The position numbers were made by a program, and so were the translations under genes. The notes under the pieces are model-generated. The model did no database searches. It saw only the letters and a list, made by a program, of their open reading frames with translations, and had not been told where the DNA came from. From an uncultured Dialister sp. (GTDB lineage Bacteria; Bacillota; Negativicutes; Veillonellales; Dialisteraceae), in assembly GCA_900314595.1 (NCBI GenBank), contig OMVW01000008.1, positions 1-57,745 of the forward strand: a DNA stretch of 57,745 nucleotides, written 5' to 3'. Below, piece after piece: positions 17,470 to 26,452 of the stretch; position 1 is the first letter of the stretch; the number at the start of each line of letters is the position of its first letter.

Positions 17470-17710
17470 AATAAAAAAGCGGCGCCTTCTACTGACGCGC
17501 CGCACCACTCCGACACTCCCGATATCCCCGGGATCCCCGACAATCCCGAACCAAAAACTTTCGTTTCTAAAGATACTTTTCTGAAAAAGTCATCTCACAG
17601 GGAACTTTGGAAATAAAAAATCGGCGCCTTCCACTGATGCGCCGCACCACCCCGAGAACCCCGGGATCCCCGACAACCCCCATAATCCCGAAACAAAAGC
17701 TTCTGTTTAT
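17470..17710 (-). repeat. two tandem alpha-type modular repeats
   Basis: On the minus strand two copies of: TCGGGGATCCCGGGG-type words, GTGGTGCGGCGC, loop, GCGCC stem partner and T6. Arms: GCGGCGC/GCGCCGC at 17479-17503 and CGGCGC/GCGCCG at 17622-17644. They fill the gap between the binding-protein and ATPase genes, facing against the operon. Confidence 0.75.
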
Positions 17711-17846
17711 ACAGTTATCCTTTCAATAAAAAGTTTTCCCAAAGATACATCCCCCCTCATTCCCCGACTCCTGATCCGGCAGTCACCGGACCACGTCCGT
17801 TCTGAATTTCTCTGCCGAAAGGCAATTTTGAAATAAAGGAGCCATT

Positions 17847-18632
17847 ATGCTGTTAGAAGTAAAAGACCTGGGCATCTCCTATGGGAAGAGAGATCCCGTG
17901 GTGCGCCACGTGACTTTCAACCTGGAACAGGGGAAAATCCTTGCCATCGTCGGCGAATCCGGTAGCGGCAAGACCACAGTCATCCGTGCCATCCAGCACG
18001 TACTCCCGGGGGGAGGCCATATTTCCGAAGGCCAGGCACTCCTGGAAGGCCAGGATACCGAACTCAAAACCCCTGAAATGCACAGAAAACTTTCCGGCAC
18101 CGATGTTTCCATGATTTTCCAGGACAGCGGGGCTATGATGAATCCCATCCGCCTAATTGGTGACCAGTTCCGTGAATTCCTGGCCATCCACGGAATGACG
18201 GACGAAAAAGAAGCCCACGACCGCATGATTGAAATGCTCACCATGGTCCGTCTTCCGGACCCGGAACAGATTCTGAAGAGCTATACTTTCGAGCTTTCCG
18301 GCGGCATGCGTCAGCGCGTAGGTATCGCCATGGCCATGGCCTTCCATCCGAAACTGCTCCTGGCCGACGAACCGACTTCGGCTCTTGACGTAACCACCCA
18401 GGCAGCCATCGTCAAGGAAATGATGGAAGTCAGAAAGAAAATGAATACATCCATCATCATCGTTACTCACAATATGGGCGTTGCCTGCTTCATGGCTGAC
18501 GATATCATGGTCATGAGAAATGGCCTTGTCGTGGAATACGGCAAGGCGGAAGACGTCATTTACCATCCGAAAGAGGACTACACTAAGATGCTCCTCGCGG
18601 CAGTCCCAACACTGGAAGGAGAATTCGCATGA
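17847..18632 (+). CDS. peptide/nickel-type ABC ATPase, DppD/NikD family
   Basis: 261 residues, a little shorter than DppD (about 330) and close to NikD (about 255). Walker A GESGSGKTT (about residues 36-44), Q-loop in SMIFQDSGAMMNP, signature LSGGMRQR, Walker B LLLADEPTSALD and the H-loop in IIVTHNMG. Preceded by AAAGGAG. It overlaps the next ATPase by 4 bases. The lack of the long C-terminal oligopeptide-binding extension fits the NikD/CntD type. Confidence 0.92.
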   Translation: MLLEVKDLGISYGKRDPVVRHVTFNLEQGKILAIVGESGSGKTTVIRAIQHVLPGGGHISEGQALLEGQDTELKTPEMHRKLSGTDVSMIFQDSGAMMNPIRLIGDQFREFLAIHGMTDEKEAHDRMIEMLTMVRLPDPEQILKSYTFELSGGMRQRVGIAMAMAFHPKLLLADEPTSALDVTTQAAIVKEMMEVRKKMNTSIIIVTHNMGVACFMADDIMVMRNGLVVEYGKAEDVIYHPKEDYTKMLLAAVPTLEGEFA

Positions 18633-19441
18633 AAGATTATGGAGAAGAAATCCTTCGCATGGAGGACATCTGCAAAGTATTCGATCTCGGGAGAGGCAAG
18701 ACCCTGGCCGCTTCTGACCATGTCAATATCAGCCTGCACAGAGGCGAAACCCTGGGCGTCGTAGGGGAATCGGGCTCCGGGAAATCCACCCTGGCCAAGA
18801 TCCTCACCCGTCTCTATACCATGACCAGCGGGAGAATCCTCTTCCATGGCAAAGATATTGCTGCCCTCAAAGGAGAAGAACTCCGCCAGGCCAGAAAACA
18901 CATCCAGATGGTCTTCCAGGACCCCTCCACCGCCTTCAATCCGAAACAGCGGGTGAAGCAGATCATCTGTGAACCGCTCCTGAATTATGGAATGATCAAA
19001 TCCAGCCAGGTCGAAGAAAAAGCAAAAGAAATGCTGCGCCTCGTCGATCTTCCTGATGATTTTGCCAACCGCTATGCAAATAACATGTCCGGCGGCCAGC
19101 GTCAGCGTATCGCTATCGCCAGAGCCCTGGTATTAAAGCCTGAAATCATCGTCTGCGACGAAGCAACGAGTGCTCTCGACGTATCCGTACAGAAAACGGT
19201 CATCGAACTCCTTCGCCGCCTCCAGAGAGAAACAAACGTGGCTTATTTCTTCATCTGCCACGATCTGGCCCTGGCCAATATGTTCTGCGACAATATCGTT
19301 ATCATGCAGCACGGAAGAGTCGTAGAAACCATTAACGACCTCCACAATGGCAAAGACCCCTATACAAAGAAACTTCTCGCCTCCATCTTCACCATCGAAG
19401 AAGGGAAGAAGAAAGTTCTCTCAGACGAACTCTTTGCATAA
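18629..19441 (+). CDS. peptide/nickel-type ABC ATPase, DppF/NikE family
   Basis: 270 residues. Walker A GESGSGKST, Q-loop VFQDPSTAFNPK, signature MSGGQRQRIAIARAL, Walker B IIVCDEATSALDVSVQ and H-loop FFICHDLALA. ATGA overlap with the D subunit shows coupling. This is the last gene of the importer operon. An A/T-rich inverted repeat follows. Confidence 0.92.
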   Translation: MKDYGEEILRMEDICKVFDLGRGKTLAASDHVNISLHRGETLGVVGESGSGKSTLAKILTRLYTMTSGRILFHGKDIAALKGEELRQARKHIQMVFQDPSTAFNPKQRVKQIICEPLLNYGMIKSSQVEEKAKEMLRLVDLPDDFANRYANNMSGGQRQRIAIARALVLKPEIIVCDEATSALDVSVQKTVIELLRRLQRETNVAYFFICHDLALANMFCDNIVIMQHGRVVETINDLHNGKDPYTKKLLASIFTIEEGKKKVLSDELFA

Positions 19442-19451
19442 GGATAGTTTG

Positions 19452-19517
19452 TAGTTTTTAGTTTTTAGTGCTTAGTGCTTAGCAGTTAGATATCTATTGT
19501 CTAAAAACTAAAAACTA
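19452..19517. repeat. 17-base inverted repeat of TTAGTTT words
   Basis: TAGTTTTTAGTTTTTAG (19452-19468) pairs exactly with 19501-19517. Between and around them are TTAGTGC heptamers. It sits after the importer operon and may end its transcript. Similar TTAG or GTTAG word runs lie near 5270, 7565, 8425, 10590 and 21385. Confidence 0.65.
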
Positions 19518-19673
19518 ACGACTAACTACTAAAATCCGCATCTCAATCGCCCGCGGAGATGAAAGAAGAGAACAAGTAAGTAGAGGAAACACGGCAACTC
19601 TTACGGAAATTTCTCTCCTTTACAGGGCATTCCATATATTTCCATTTTATTGTTCCACAGAGGAGAGGATATT

Positions 19674-20912
19674 ATGAAAAAGATTCTCGCAATCGCAGCT
19701 GTCGCTGCACTCACCGCAGGCGTATCCGCATACGCTGCAAACCCGTTCTCCGACGTAACCCCGGATGACTGGGCTTACCAGGCAGTTTCCGACCTGTCCG
19801 ACCAGGGCGTAGTCGAAGGCTATCCGGACGGCACCTTCAAAGGTGAACGCAACATGACCCGTTATGAACTGGCTCAGATCATTGCCCGCCTCATGGCTAA
19901 AGAAGACCAGCTGAACGCTGAGCAGCGTGCAACTCTCGACAAACTGTCCGGCGAATATGCAGACGAACTGGCCAACCTGGGCGTCCGCGTATCCAACCTG
20001 GAAAAGAAAGTAGGCAACATCACCTGGTTCGGCGATGCCCGTATGCGTTATAAACAGAAATACACTGTTAAAGGCAATAAAGGCGAAGCAGATGGCGTAT
20101 GGGATGGCCGTATGCGTATCAATGCCAAGGCACAGGTCAATGACAAGACCTATGTAAGAGGCCGTTATACCACCAACATGAAATTCAAAGATTCTGATAG
20201 TGATACCAAGATGGATGTCCTCTATGTTCACCATCAGTTTGGCGACAAAGTAGGCGTTAACCTGGGCCGTTCCTTCATCTTCTCCGGACAGACCGGTCTC
20301 CTTCTTGATACCCAGTTCAAAGGCGTACAGGCTACGATCGGTACCGGCAAGGTAGCTCTCGAAGGCGGTTATGGCCGTATCACTGCATGGGCTGAAGATT
20401 CCGGTATCAATGGAGATACCGCTTATGCAAAACTTCTCGGCAAGGTTGGCCGTGTAGCTTATGATGTTGAATATTACGAACTTACCGGTAAAGCAGGCGA
20501 TGCACAACCGGCTACCTACTGGGGCGCAGGCCTCACCGCAGGCCTCACCGATGACTTCGACGTATTCGGCGATTACTATAAGAATACCGAAGCAAAAGGC
20601 GATCCAATCCTCTGGACTGCAGGTATCGGCTATGGCCACTATGCAGCAAAGAAACCGGGTTCCTTCCGTCTCTCCGCTCAGTATGTAAAGAATGAAAAAG
20701 GCGGTTACATCAGCGACGGTTCCACCTTCACTGCATTCCCGCTGAACACCCCTGACTTGGCAAACAACGATACCCACTTCTGGCTCGTTAACGGCGATGT
20801 AATGCTGGCAAAGAACGTTCGTCTCCATGGTGAATATGCATTCGACGTAAGCTCCGACAGCAAGATTGACTACGATGATCAGTTCACCGTATCCCTGAAC
20901 TACAACTTCTAA
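19674..20912 (+). CDS. OmpM-like outer-membrane porin with SLH domain, paralogue 1
   Basis: 412 residues from ATG 19674 (AGAGGAG upstream). Signal peptide ending AYA, then one SLH domain (NPFSDVTPDDWAYQAVSDL, EGYPDGTF, RYELAQIIARLM) that in Negativicutes holds the outer membrane to peptidoglycan-linked polyamine. Next a short coiled coil (about residues 80-110, with LGVRVSNLEKKVG). Then a beta barrel of alternating strands ending in SLNYNF, a terminal aromatic as in outer-membrane proteins. Codon use is highly biased and the terminator is strong, so it is probably abundant. A single gene. Confidence 0.93.
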   Translation: MKKILAIAAVAALTAGVSAYAANPFSDVTPDDWAYQAVSDLSDQGVVEGYPDGTFKGERNMTRYELAQIIARLMAKEDQLNAEQRATLDKLSGEYADELANLGVRVSNLEKKVGNITWFGDARMRYKQKYTVKGNKGEADGVWDGRMRINAKAQVNDKTYVRGRYTTNMKFKDSDSDTKMDVLYVHHQFGDKVGVNLGRSFIFSGQTGLLLDTQFKGVQATIGTGKVALEGGYGRITAWAEDSGINGDTAYAKLLGKVGRVAYDVEYYELTGKAGDAQPATYWGAGLTAGLTDDFDVFGDYYKNTEAKGDPILWTAGIGYGHYAAKKPGSFRLSAQYVKNEKGGYISDGSTFTAFPLNTPDLANNDTHFWLVNGDVMLAKNVRLHGEYAFDVSSDSKIDYDDQFTVSLNYNF

Positions 20913-20928
20913 TAGCTGAAGGTTCTAA

Positions 20929-20961
20929 CAAAAAGAGCTCCCTTTCGGGGGCTCTTTTTTT
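20929..20961 (+). terminator. Rho-independent terminator of porin 1
   Basis: AAAAGAGC-TCC / GGG-GCTCTTTTTTT hairpin, 17 bases after the stop codon. Confidence 0.93.
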
Positions 20962-21079
20962 GCTGGCTGTGGACGAAAACAGGTCAGACGTACCGGATTC
21001 GTTCATGCAGCGGGTAAGTAAATCCGGAAAATACGTTACGCAGGAAATCTTCTGAGTCATTTCCGGTAAAGCCCATTGT

Positions 21080-21300
21080 ACAACCCCTTCCCCTCCGCTT
21101 CGCTCCGGGACCTCCCCGGACTTGGGGAGGAGGGGGATTTCGACCTGAACGGGATTTTCCATCTTGCCTGTGTAAATTTTCCCCCCCAAAAAATTTATAT
21201 AAGAGTTAGTAATGATAAAAGTAACAAGTGGAAAGTGAAGGTGTGCCGCTCCCGCGGCACGAATTTCAATATGGGGCTCTGCACAGACGGGAAAGGCCCG
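21080..21300 (+). repeat. gamma palindrome followed by alpha-type repeat
   Basis: At 21080-21140: CTCCGCTTCGCTCCGG stem and CTCCCC/GGGGAG stem. At 21215-21300: AAGTGGAAAGTGAAGGTG words, hairpin GTGCCGC (21243-21249) / GCGGCAC (21254-21260), then ATGGGG and GCACAGACGG tail. The remaining bases to 21409 hold a run of GGCTAA-type words and no gene. Confidence 0.65.
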
Positions 21301-21409
21301 GTGCAAATGGCTGCGTTATGGACAAAATAAAAAGCATCCTCTACCGGGGATACTTTATTTGACCGCCAGCGGCCGGCGGTTAATGGCTAAAAACTAACTG
21401 CTAATCTCC

Positions 21410-21613
21410 CTACTTCTTCCTCAAAACCACCACTACCCAGGCCACTCCGGTGACCAGGGTGACGAGGCCGAAGAAGATGATGAAGGGGATGAGGACCATA
21501 GGGGTGTCCGGGGAGAGACCGGCGCCTGTATGGGCTCCTTTGATGAAGAATTCGGTGAGGCAGATGAGGAAAAGGAAGAAATTAACAAAGAATAACTGAT
21601 GTAATTTTTTCAT
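21410..21613 (-). CDS. small two-helix membrane protein, unknown
   Basis: 67 residues with two hydrophobic helices: about 8-22 (FFVNFFLFLICLTEF) and about 40-63 (VLIPFIIFFGLVTLVTGVAW), the second followed by RKK. The loop has AHTGAGLSPDTP. AGGAAAG lies upstream at slightly long spacing. It follows the HAD gene at 31 bases and may be the tail of the pil operon. No family recognised. Confidence 0.5.
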   Translation of the reverse strand: MKKLHQLFFVNFFLFLICLTEFFIKGAHTGAGLSPDTPMVLIPFIIFFGLVTLVTGVAWVVVVLRKK

Positions 21614-21644
21614 TTGCTTTGACTCTTTCCTGCGCTGTCAGCGC

Positions 21645-22295
21645 TCAGGGCAGGGCGATTCTGAAGCAGGCTTCTGCTTCTGCAAGTGTTTTGAAGATGT
21701 GAGCGCATTGTTTCCGTATTTCTTCCGTTACAGGCATGATGTCCGGTACGAGGACGGGTGTCATGCCGGCTGCGGATGCGGCACGGATGCCGTTGGGGGA
21801 GTCCTCAAAGACGAGGCACTCTGAAGGCGGAATTCCCAGTTTTTGGGCGGCCAGAAGGAAGATGTCCGGGGAGGGCTTGCCTTTTTCCACTTCATCTCCG
21901 CTGGCAAGGGCCCGGAAATAAGATCCAAGGCCGGTGACTTCAAGGTTCTGCCGGATGAGGGGAAGGGGCGAGGAGCTGCCGATGGCCATGGGCAGTCCTT
22001 TTTCTTTGAAGAAGGAAAGGATTCCTTTCACGCCCGGTTTCAGGGGCACTTCTTTTTTGAGAAGGGCCGAGACCCGCGCTTTGCAGAGTTTCTGGATGGG
22101 AGTACCCTTATCTACATGATAATACTTCTCAAGTATCCTGTCCATAGGCTCCCCGCTGGTGCCGCATATTTCATACTTGAAATGATCGGGCAGGGTCACG
22201 CCCGTTTCGGAGGCAATGTGATTCCATTCGTTCTGGAAAAGGGTTTCCGTATCGAAAAGGGTACCGTCCATATCGAAGATGACGGCTTTGACCAT
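21645..22295 (-). CDS. HAD-superfamily sugar-phosphatase/phosphoglucomutase-like hydrolase
   Basis: 216 residues, subfamily IA with a helical cap between motifs I and II. Motif I is FDMDGTLFDTE (nucleophile Asp, acid/base Asp), motif II GSSSPLP, motif III Lys in EKGKPSPDIF, and motif IV ECLVFEDSPNGIRAA. This is the pattern of the beta-phosphoglucomutase/phosphonatase-like group; substrate unknown. GGAGG precedes the ATG and only one base separates it from the end of the PilC-like gene, so it is co-transcribed with the pilus genes. The link may be only positional. Confidence 0.88.
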   Translation of the reverse strand: MVKAVIFDMDGTLFDTETLFQNEWNHIASETGVTLPDHFKYEICGTSGEPMDRILEKYYHVDKGTPIQKLCKARVSALLKKEVPLKPGVKGILSFFKEKGLPMAIGSSSPLPLIRQNLEVTGLGSYFRALASGDEVEKGKPSPDIFLLAAQKLGIPPSECLVFEDSPNGIRAASAAGMTPVLVPDIMPVTEEIRKQCAHIFKTLAEAEACFRIALP

Positions 22296-22296
22296 A

Positions 22297-23490
22297 TTAA
22301 CCTCCTATGTGGGAACCGGCTGCCGTGAAAACGGGCAGCATGACGGAAAATACGATGACTGCGGTAAGGATGCCTACGGTGAGAAGGACTGTCGGTTCGA
22401 GGATGGCCCGGAAGCGGTTGATCTTTCTTTCCGCATCCCTGGTGAGGATTTTCCCTGCGTGCCGGAGGAACCGGGGGAGTTCACCGCTTTCCATGCCCAC
22501 CCTGGCCAGGTGGGTGACGATGGGAAGGGAGAAACCGCTCTCTTTGAGCACTTTGGAGAAGTCTCCGCCTCTTGTGACTTTTTCCTGTATTTCCTTCATC
22601 GCCCGCCGGGCGCTCCGGTTGTCCAGCACTTCTCTGGTGGCGGAGAGGGATTCGCTCATGGTCCGTCCGCTTTCAAGGAGCGCTGAAAGGGTAAAGCAGA
22701 AGCGGATGAGGAGGAGCCTCCGGTAGAACTTCGAGCGGTAGAGAATTTCATCTCTCTTTCCTTTTCCTTTCTTCGTGCGGAGGAAGAGGAGGGAAAAAAG
22801 GAGGAAACATAAAAGAAATAAAAGGAGGAGGAATCCTTTTTCCTTCAGAAAGAGGCCCAGCGAGAGGGCGGCTTCTGCCACTGGCGGCAGGGGAAGGGAA
22901 AGGGCTTCAAAAAGAAGGGCGAAGGAGGGAAGGATGAAGGTGAGGATGATGAGGAAGACGAAAAGGGCAAAGAGGACGACGAAAGTTGGATAGGCCAGGG
23001 CGCTTTTTATTTTCTGCAGGAAGAGGTCTTCTTTTTCATAGTAGACGGAAATGCGGCGGAGTTCTTCGGGAAGGGTCCCGGAAAGTTCGCCTACCTGGAG
23101 AAGGGAAAGGAAGAAGGGCGGAAAGCACCTGGCCCGGCGGAAGCTTTCCCAGACGCCCCGGCCGGTGGAAATGGTTTTTCCGATTTTTTTCAGCACTTTC
23201 CGTTCTTTCTGATTGGCCTGGTCTTCGAGAAGGGAGAGGGATTCAGTGAGGGTGAGGCCTGCTTCCAGGAGGGAGGCCCATTCTTCTGCAAAGAGGGAAA
23301 GAGTCCGGCGGGAGGAAAAAGGGGCACCCCAAAGGAGGGCCTTTTTTTCTTCCTTTACTTCTTCCAGATGGACGAGGTGAAGGCCGCGGCCGAATATTTT
23401 CTCTGCCGCTTCTTCCCGGCTTTCCGCCGTGATGAATCCTTCGGCGGGGCTGCTGCCTTCTTCATAGGCTTTGTAGATGAATTCCTTCAT
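22297..23490 (-). CDS. pilC: PilC/GspF-type inner-membrane platform protein
   Basis: 397 residues, the family length. It has an N-terminal segment of the FIYKAYEEGSSPAEGFI kind, then two T2SSF domains each about 120 residues. The first carries FAEEWASLLEAGLTLTESL and the second RFCFTLSALLESGRTMSESL. A three-helix membrane layout with the last helix near the C-terminus (LLTVGILTAVIVFSVMLPVF). In type IV pili or competence pseudopili this protein sits under the pilus and links it to the ATPases. Eight bases downstream of the PilT-like gene. Confidence 0.9.
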   Translation of the reverse strand: MKEFIYKAYEEGSSPAEGFITAESREEAAEKIFGRGLHLVHLEEVKEEKKALLWGAPFSSRRTLSLFAEEWASLLEAGLTLTESLSLLEDQANQKERKVLKKIGKTISTGRGVWESFRRARCFPPFFLSLLQVGELSGTLPEELRRISVYYEKEDLFLQKIKSALAYPTFVVLFALFVFLIILTFILPSFALLFEALSLPLPPVAEAALSLGLFLKEKGFLLLLFLLCFLLFSLLFLRTKKGKGKRDEILYRSKFYRRLLLIRFCFTLSALLESGRTMSESLSATREVLDNRSARRAMKEIQEKVTRGGDFSKVLKESGFSLPIVTHLARVGMESGELPRFLRHAGKILTRDAERKINRFRAILEPTVLLTVGILTAVIVFSVMLPVFTAAGSHIGG

Positions 23491-23498
23491 AGGCGCCT

Positions 23499-24500
23499 CT
23501 ACAGTTCCAGATATTTCAGAAGTTTATCTCTTTCTCTTTCGGAAATATTTCTAAGGCCGTAAGCGGCCTGCTTCAATGTGCGCATCTGGTGAAGGCCCAT
23601 TTCCATGTAGGAAGGAATCTGCTCTTCCTTTCCTTCCCGGATGAGATGGGAAATAGCGGGGGTATTCGTGAGGATTTCCCGGAGGAGGATCGTATCCTTT
23701 GCCGTGCGGTAGAGCTGCTGGGCGCAGACGGTCTTCAGGCTGGCGGAAAGAAGGGACCTCGCCTCTCTTTCCCGTTCGCCGGAGTAGGCATGGATGATGC
23801 GGCTTACTGAATCGGCGGCTCTCGTGGTGTGGAGGGTGCCCAGCACCAGATGGCCGGTCTCGGCAGCGGTCAAAGCTGCAGAAATCGTTGCGCTGTCCCT
23901 CATTTCACCCACTGCAATGATATCCGGGTCTTCCCTCAGTGAATCGCGGATTCCCTCAGCAAAAGAGGGGACGTCTCTTCCCAACTCCCGCTGGTGGACG
24001 AGGGATTTCATGGAGGAAATACAATATTCCACCGGATCTTCCAGGGTGATGATGTGACAGGCCCTCCTTGTATTGATGAGGGAAATCAGGCGGGAGAGGG
24101 TGGTACTTTTTCCGCTTCCCGAAGGGCCGCAGATGAGGACAAGTCCATGGTCCAGGGCGGCCGTTCTTTCCAGCCAGTCTTTATCCAGATCCGGCGGCAG
24201 GAGGGAAAGGTCCGGCAGGATGCGAAGGGCAGCTGCCATTTTCCCGAAACTCTGATAGATATGGAGACGGATGCGCGTATTTCCGACGGAAAAAGCATCG
24301 TCGCAGGAGCCTTTTTCACCAAACTCCGCCTTTTTCGAAGGGGAGAGGTATTTCTCAAAAAGTTCATGGAAGAGGGAAATATCTGCCATTTCCTTCATCT
24401 TCCTGAGGTTTCCGTTCTGGCGGATCACCACCGGTTCTCCCTCGGTGAGGTGAATGTCCGTCATAGAACCATTGGCGAGGATCCATTTTTCTATTTCCAT
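23499..24500 (-). CDS. pilT: PilT-type retraction ATPase
   Basis: 333 residues from ATG 24500 (AGGAGAGGAG upstream); an earlier in-frame start overlaps pilB and lacks a ribosome site. Walker A GPSGSGKSTTLS, Asp box with ITLEDPVEY, Walker B IIAVGEMRD and the His box TGHLVLGTLHTTRAADSV. The PilT-style arrangement and the absence of the Zn-binding cysteines separate it from PilB. The AIRNLIRE motif of typical PilT is replaced by ISHLIREGKEEQIPS. It powers pilus retraction or disassembly. Four bases separate it from pilB. Confidence 0.9.
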   Translation of the reverse strand: MEIEKWILANGSMTDIHLTEGEPVVIRQNGNLRKMKEMADISLFHELFEKYLSPSKKAEFGEKGSCDDAFSVGNTRIRLHIYQSFGKMAAALRILPDLSLLPPDLDKDWLERTAALDHGLVLICGPSGSGKSTTLSRLISLINTRRACHIITLEDPVEYCISSMKSLVHQRELGRDVPSFAEGIRDSLREDPDIIAVGEMRDSATISAALTAAETGHLVLGTLHTTRAADSVSRIIHAYSGEREREARSLLSASLKTVCAQQLYRTAKDTILLREILTNTPAISHLIREGKEEQIPSYMEMGLHQMRTLKQAAYGLRNISERERDKLLKYLEL

Positions 24501-24504
24501 ACAC

Positions 24505-25680
24505 TCACTCCTCTCCTGCAAGAATCAGGGATGCTTCCGATGGAGGAATCACGCCTGCTTTCATGAGTTCGAGGGCCGCCTCTCCCATGGAGGGCTGGCC
24601 CTGCTTCTTCATCTGCTTTAAAAAACGGTCGGAAGAAAATTGATTTCTCAATATTTCCCGCTCTTCCCGGCCTATGGAAATCAGTTCAAAGACTCCGGTC
24701 CGCCCGGTAAGTCCTTCGTGGCAGTCCTTACAGCCTTCGCCTTTCCGGATTTTCGTGCCGATGAAATTTCCTGGAAGCTTCAGGGCGTCTGCTGTTTCTT
24801 CATTCAATATGTCTTCCCTCCCGCAGCGTCCGCACACTTTCCCTGCCAGGCGCTGGGCCATGACGAGGGAAAGGGATGCCGAGAGCAGGTAGGGTGGAAT
24901 TCCCATATCCATGAGGCGGAGCGGCGCGTCCGATGCCCGGTTCGTGTGGAGGGTGGAGAGCACCAGATGGCCCGTGAGAGATGCATGGACTGCCATTTCC
25001 GCCGTTTCCCTGTCCCGGATTTCCCCGATCATCAGGATATCCGGGTCCTGACGAACGATGGAGCGCAGTCCGCTTTCAAAAGTGAGGCCTGCCAGCTCAT
25101 TCACCTGCACCTGGGTGACCCCTGCCACCCGGTATTCCACCGGATCTTCCACGGAAACGATGGAGACTCCCTCCCTGTTCAGCAGCTTCAGCGCTGCATA
25201 GAGAGTGGACGTCTTGCCGCTTCCCGTGGGGCCGCAGGTGAGGATCATGCCTGCTTTTCGGGAAAGAGCGCTTCGAAATGCTTCCTGCTGGACGGGCAGC
25301 ATGCCCAGATCATTCTTCTCGATGAAAGAGACCTGCCCCGAAAGGATGCGGATGACGATATTTTCCCCGTACATGGAAGGGAGGATGGAAATACGGAAAT
25401 CATAAGGTACATGATCGATGACCATGGTGCAGGAGCCGTCCTGGGGCCGCCTGCTTTCCGCCACATTCATGTGGCCGATGACCTTCGTCCGTACCGATAA
25501 TCCATCCAGCTGCTTCAAAGGCTGGCGGTAGAACTCATGGAGAAGGCCGTCTATGCGGAAACGCACCCGAAGATACGACGCCTGAGGCTCCAGGTGCACG
25601 TCGCTCGCTCCGGCGGCGACTGCCTCCCGCAGAATCCGATCCAGCAGCACATCGGGCTGGGTCAACCGGATGGAACGCAT
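24505..25680 (-). CDS. pilB: PilB/GspE-type assembly ATPase, short form
   Basis: 391 residues from ATG 25680, with AAAGGAGGTG at good spacing; the upstream start at 25704 is rejected. Walker A GPTGSGKTSTLY, SVEDPVEYR, Walker B ILMIGEIRDRETAE and His box LVLSTLHTNRASDA. Four cysteines in CGRCG and CKDCH form the Zn site typical of PilB/GspE. It lacks the N-terminal domains of the 560-residue PilB and so resembles short GspE/ComGA types. First gene of the operon pilB-pilT-pilC-HAD. No pilin, prepilin peptidase or secretin gene is in the window. Confidence 0.9.
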   Translation of the reverse strand: MRSIRLTQPDVLLDRILREAVAAGASDVHLEPQASYLRVRFRIDGLLHEFYRQPLKQLDGLSVRTKVIGHMNVAESRRPQDGSCTMVIDHVPYDFRISILPSMYGENIVIRILSGQVSFIEKNDLGMLPVQQEAFRSALSRKAGMILTCGPTGSGKTSTLYAALKLLNREGVSIVSVEDPVEYRVAGVTQVQVNELAGLTFESGLRSIVRQDPDILMIGEIRDRETAEMAVHASLTGHLVLSTLHTNRASDAPLRLMDMGIPPYLLSASLSLVMAQRLAGKVCGRCGREDILNEETADALKLPGNFIGTKIRKGEGCKDCHEGLTGRTGVFELISIGREEREILRNQFSSDRFLKQMKKQGQPSMGEAALELMKAGVIPPSEASLILAGEE

Positions 25681-25719
25681 ACAGCCACCTCCTTTGAAAA
25701 TCAAACGATTCTTTCTTTT

Positions 25720-25747
25720 ATTATAACATAGTTGAGTCTTTTGTCAG
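25720..25747 (-). promoter_or_regulatory. candidate promoter of the pil operon
   Basis: On the minus strand CTGACA (25742-25747), 16-base spacer, TATAAT (25720-25725), about 40 bases before pilB. Confidence 0.5.
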
Positions 25748-25950
25748 ATTGTATGGATGGAGTCGGATGCGATATTCGGATTGCGGATTGGGGATTGCGG
25801 ATTGCGGGAAGGTGTCGCTGCTGAGGCAGCGACGAGTATTATGGGGGCTTTTCACAGGCGGAGCGAAAAAACAGGGGAAAGGGGAAAGGGGAGGTGTTGC
25901 CGCTGAGGTGGCAACGAATTTATATGGGGGATGTACGCAGGCGAGTTGAA
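25748..25950 (+). repeat. two alpha-type modular repeats in a row
   Basis: First: GGAGTCGGATGCGATATTCG, then GGATTGCGGATTGGGGATTG words, AAGGT, hairpin GTCGCTGC (25814-25821) / GCAGCGAC (25825-25832), then ATGGGGG and TTCACAGGCGG. Second: GGGGAAA words, AGGT, hairpin GTTGCC (25896-25901) / GGCAAC (25910-25915), ATGGGGG and TGTACGCAGGCG. Word sequence and hairpin differ between the copies, but the layout is the same. Confidence 0.8.
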
Positions 25951-25962
25951 AGACCGGTAGAT

Positions 25963-26180
25963 GAACCCACCCGACCTCGCTTCGCTCGGCCACCCTCCCA
26001 AAACCTGGGAGGGCGAAATCGATAACGACTTGAATGAAATTGGCCGGAATCGATAAAGCTCTTTAATGATTTTATAGGAATTACGTACAGGTAATATTTG
26101 AAGAATATGGGTCAAGTCGAAATGTTCAAGGCTCCCCTGGCTTGGGGAGCTGGCCGTGAAGCGGACTGAGGGGTCGTACT
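25963..26180. repeat. gamma-type palindromes
   Basis: At 25963-26015: CTCGCTTCGCTCGG stem and CCCTCCC / GGGAGGG stem, joined directly to the tail of the previous alpha element. At 26128-26150: GCTCCCC / GGGGAGC stem. No gene is seen between 25748 and 26452. Confidence 0.65.
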
Positions 26181-26230
26181 ACAGGATTCAGCGGAATGTC
26201 ACTAAAGAATGTAAGCATAACGTATTTGTC

Positions 26231-26372
26231 TGAGGCCTCTGGCAGATTGTGTGGATGGAGGCAGATGGGGTATTCGGATTGGGGATTTCGGATTGCGGAT
26301 TGCGGGGAGGTGTCGCTGCTGAGGCAGCGACGAGTATTATGGGGGATGTACGCAGGCGGGGTGAAGGAACGG
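26231..26372 (+). repeat. alpha-type modular repeat
   Basis: Near-copy of 25748-25858: ATTCGGATTGGGGATTTCGG words, GGAGGT, the same GTCGCTGC / GCAGCGAC hairpin, ATGGGGG and TGTACGCAGGCGG tail. Confidence 0.8.
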
Positions 26373-26452
26373 ATGGCTCTTTTTCTTCCTGTATTTCCTC
26401 TTTTCTCATATTCCTGAAATGCTATAATTAAATCAATAAGGAGGAATCTGCC

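Noticed and set aside
22769..22993. Arg/Lys-rich plus-strand frame inside pilC as a nucleic-acid-binding protein
   Set aside because: Antisense shadow of a membrane-helix region in pilC.
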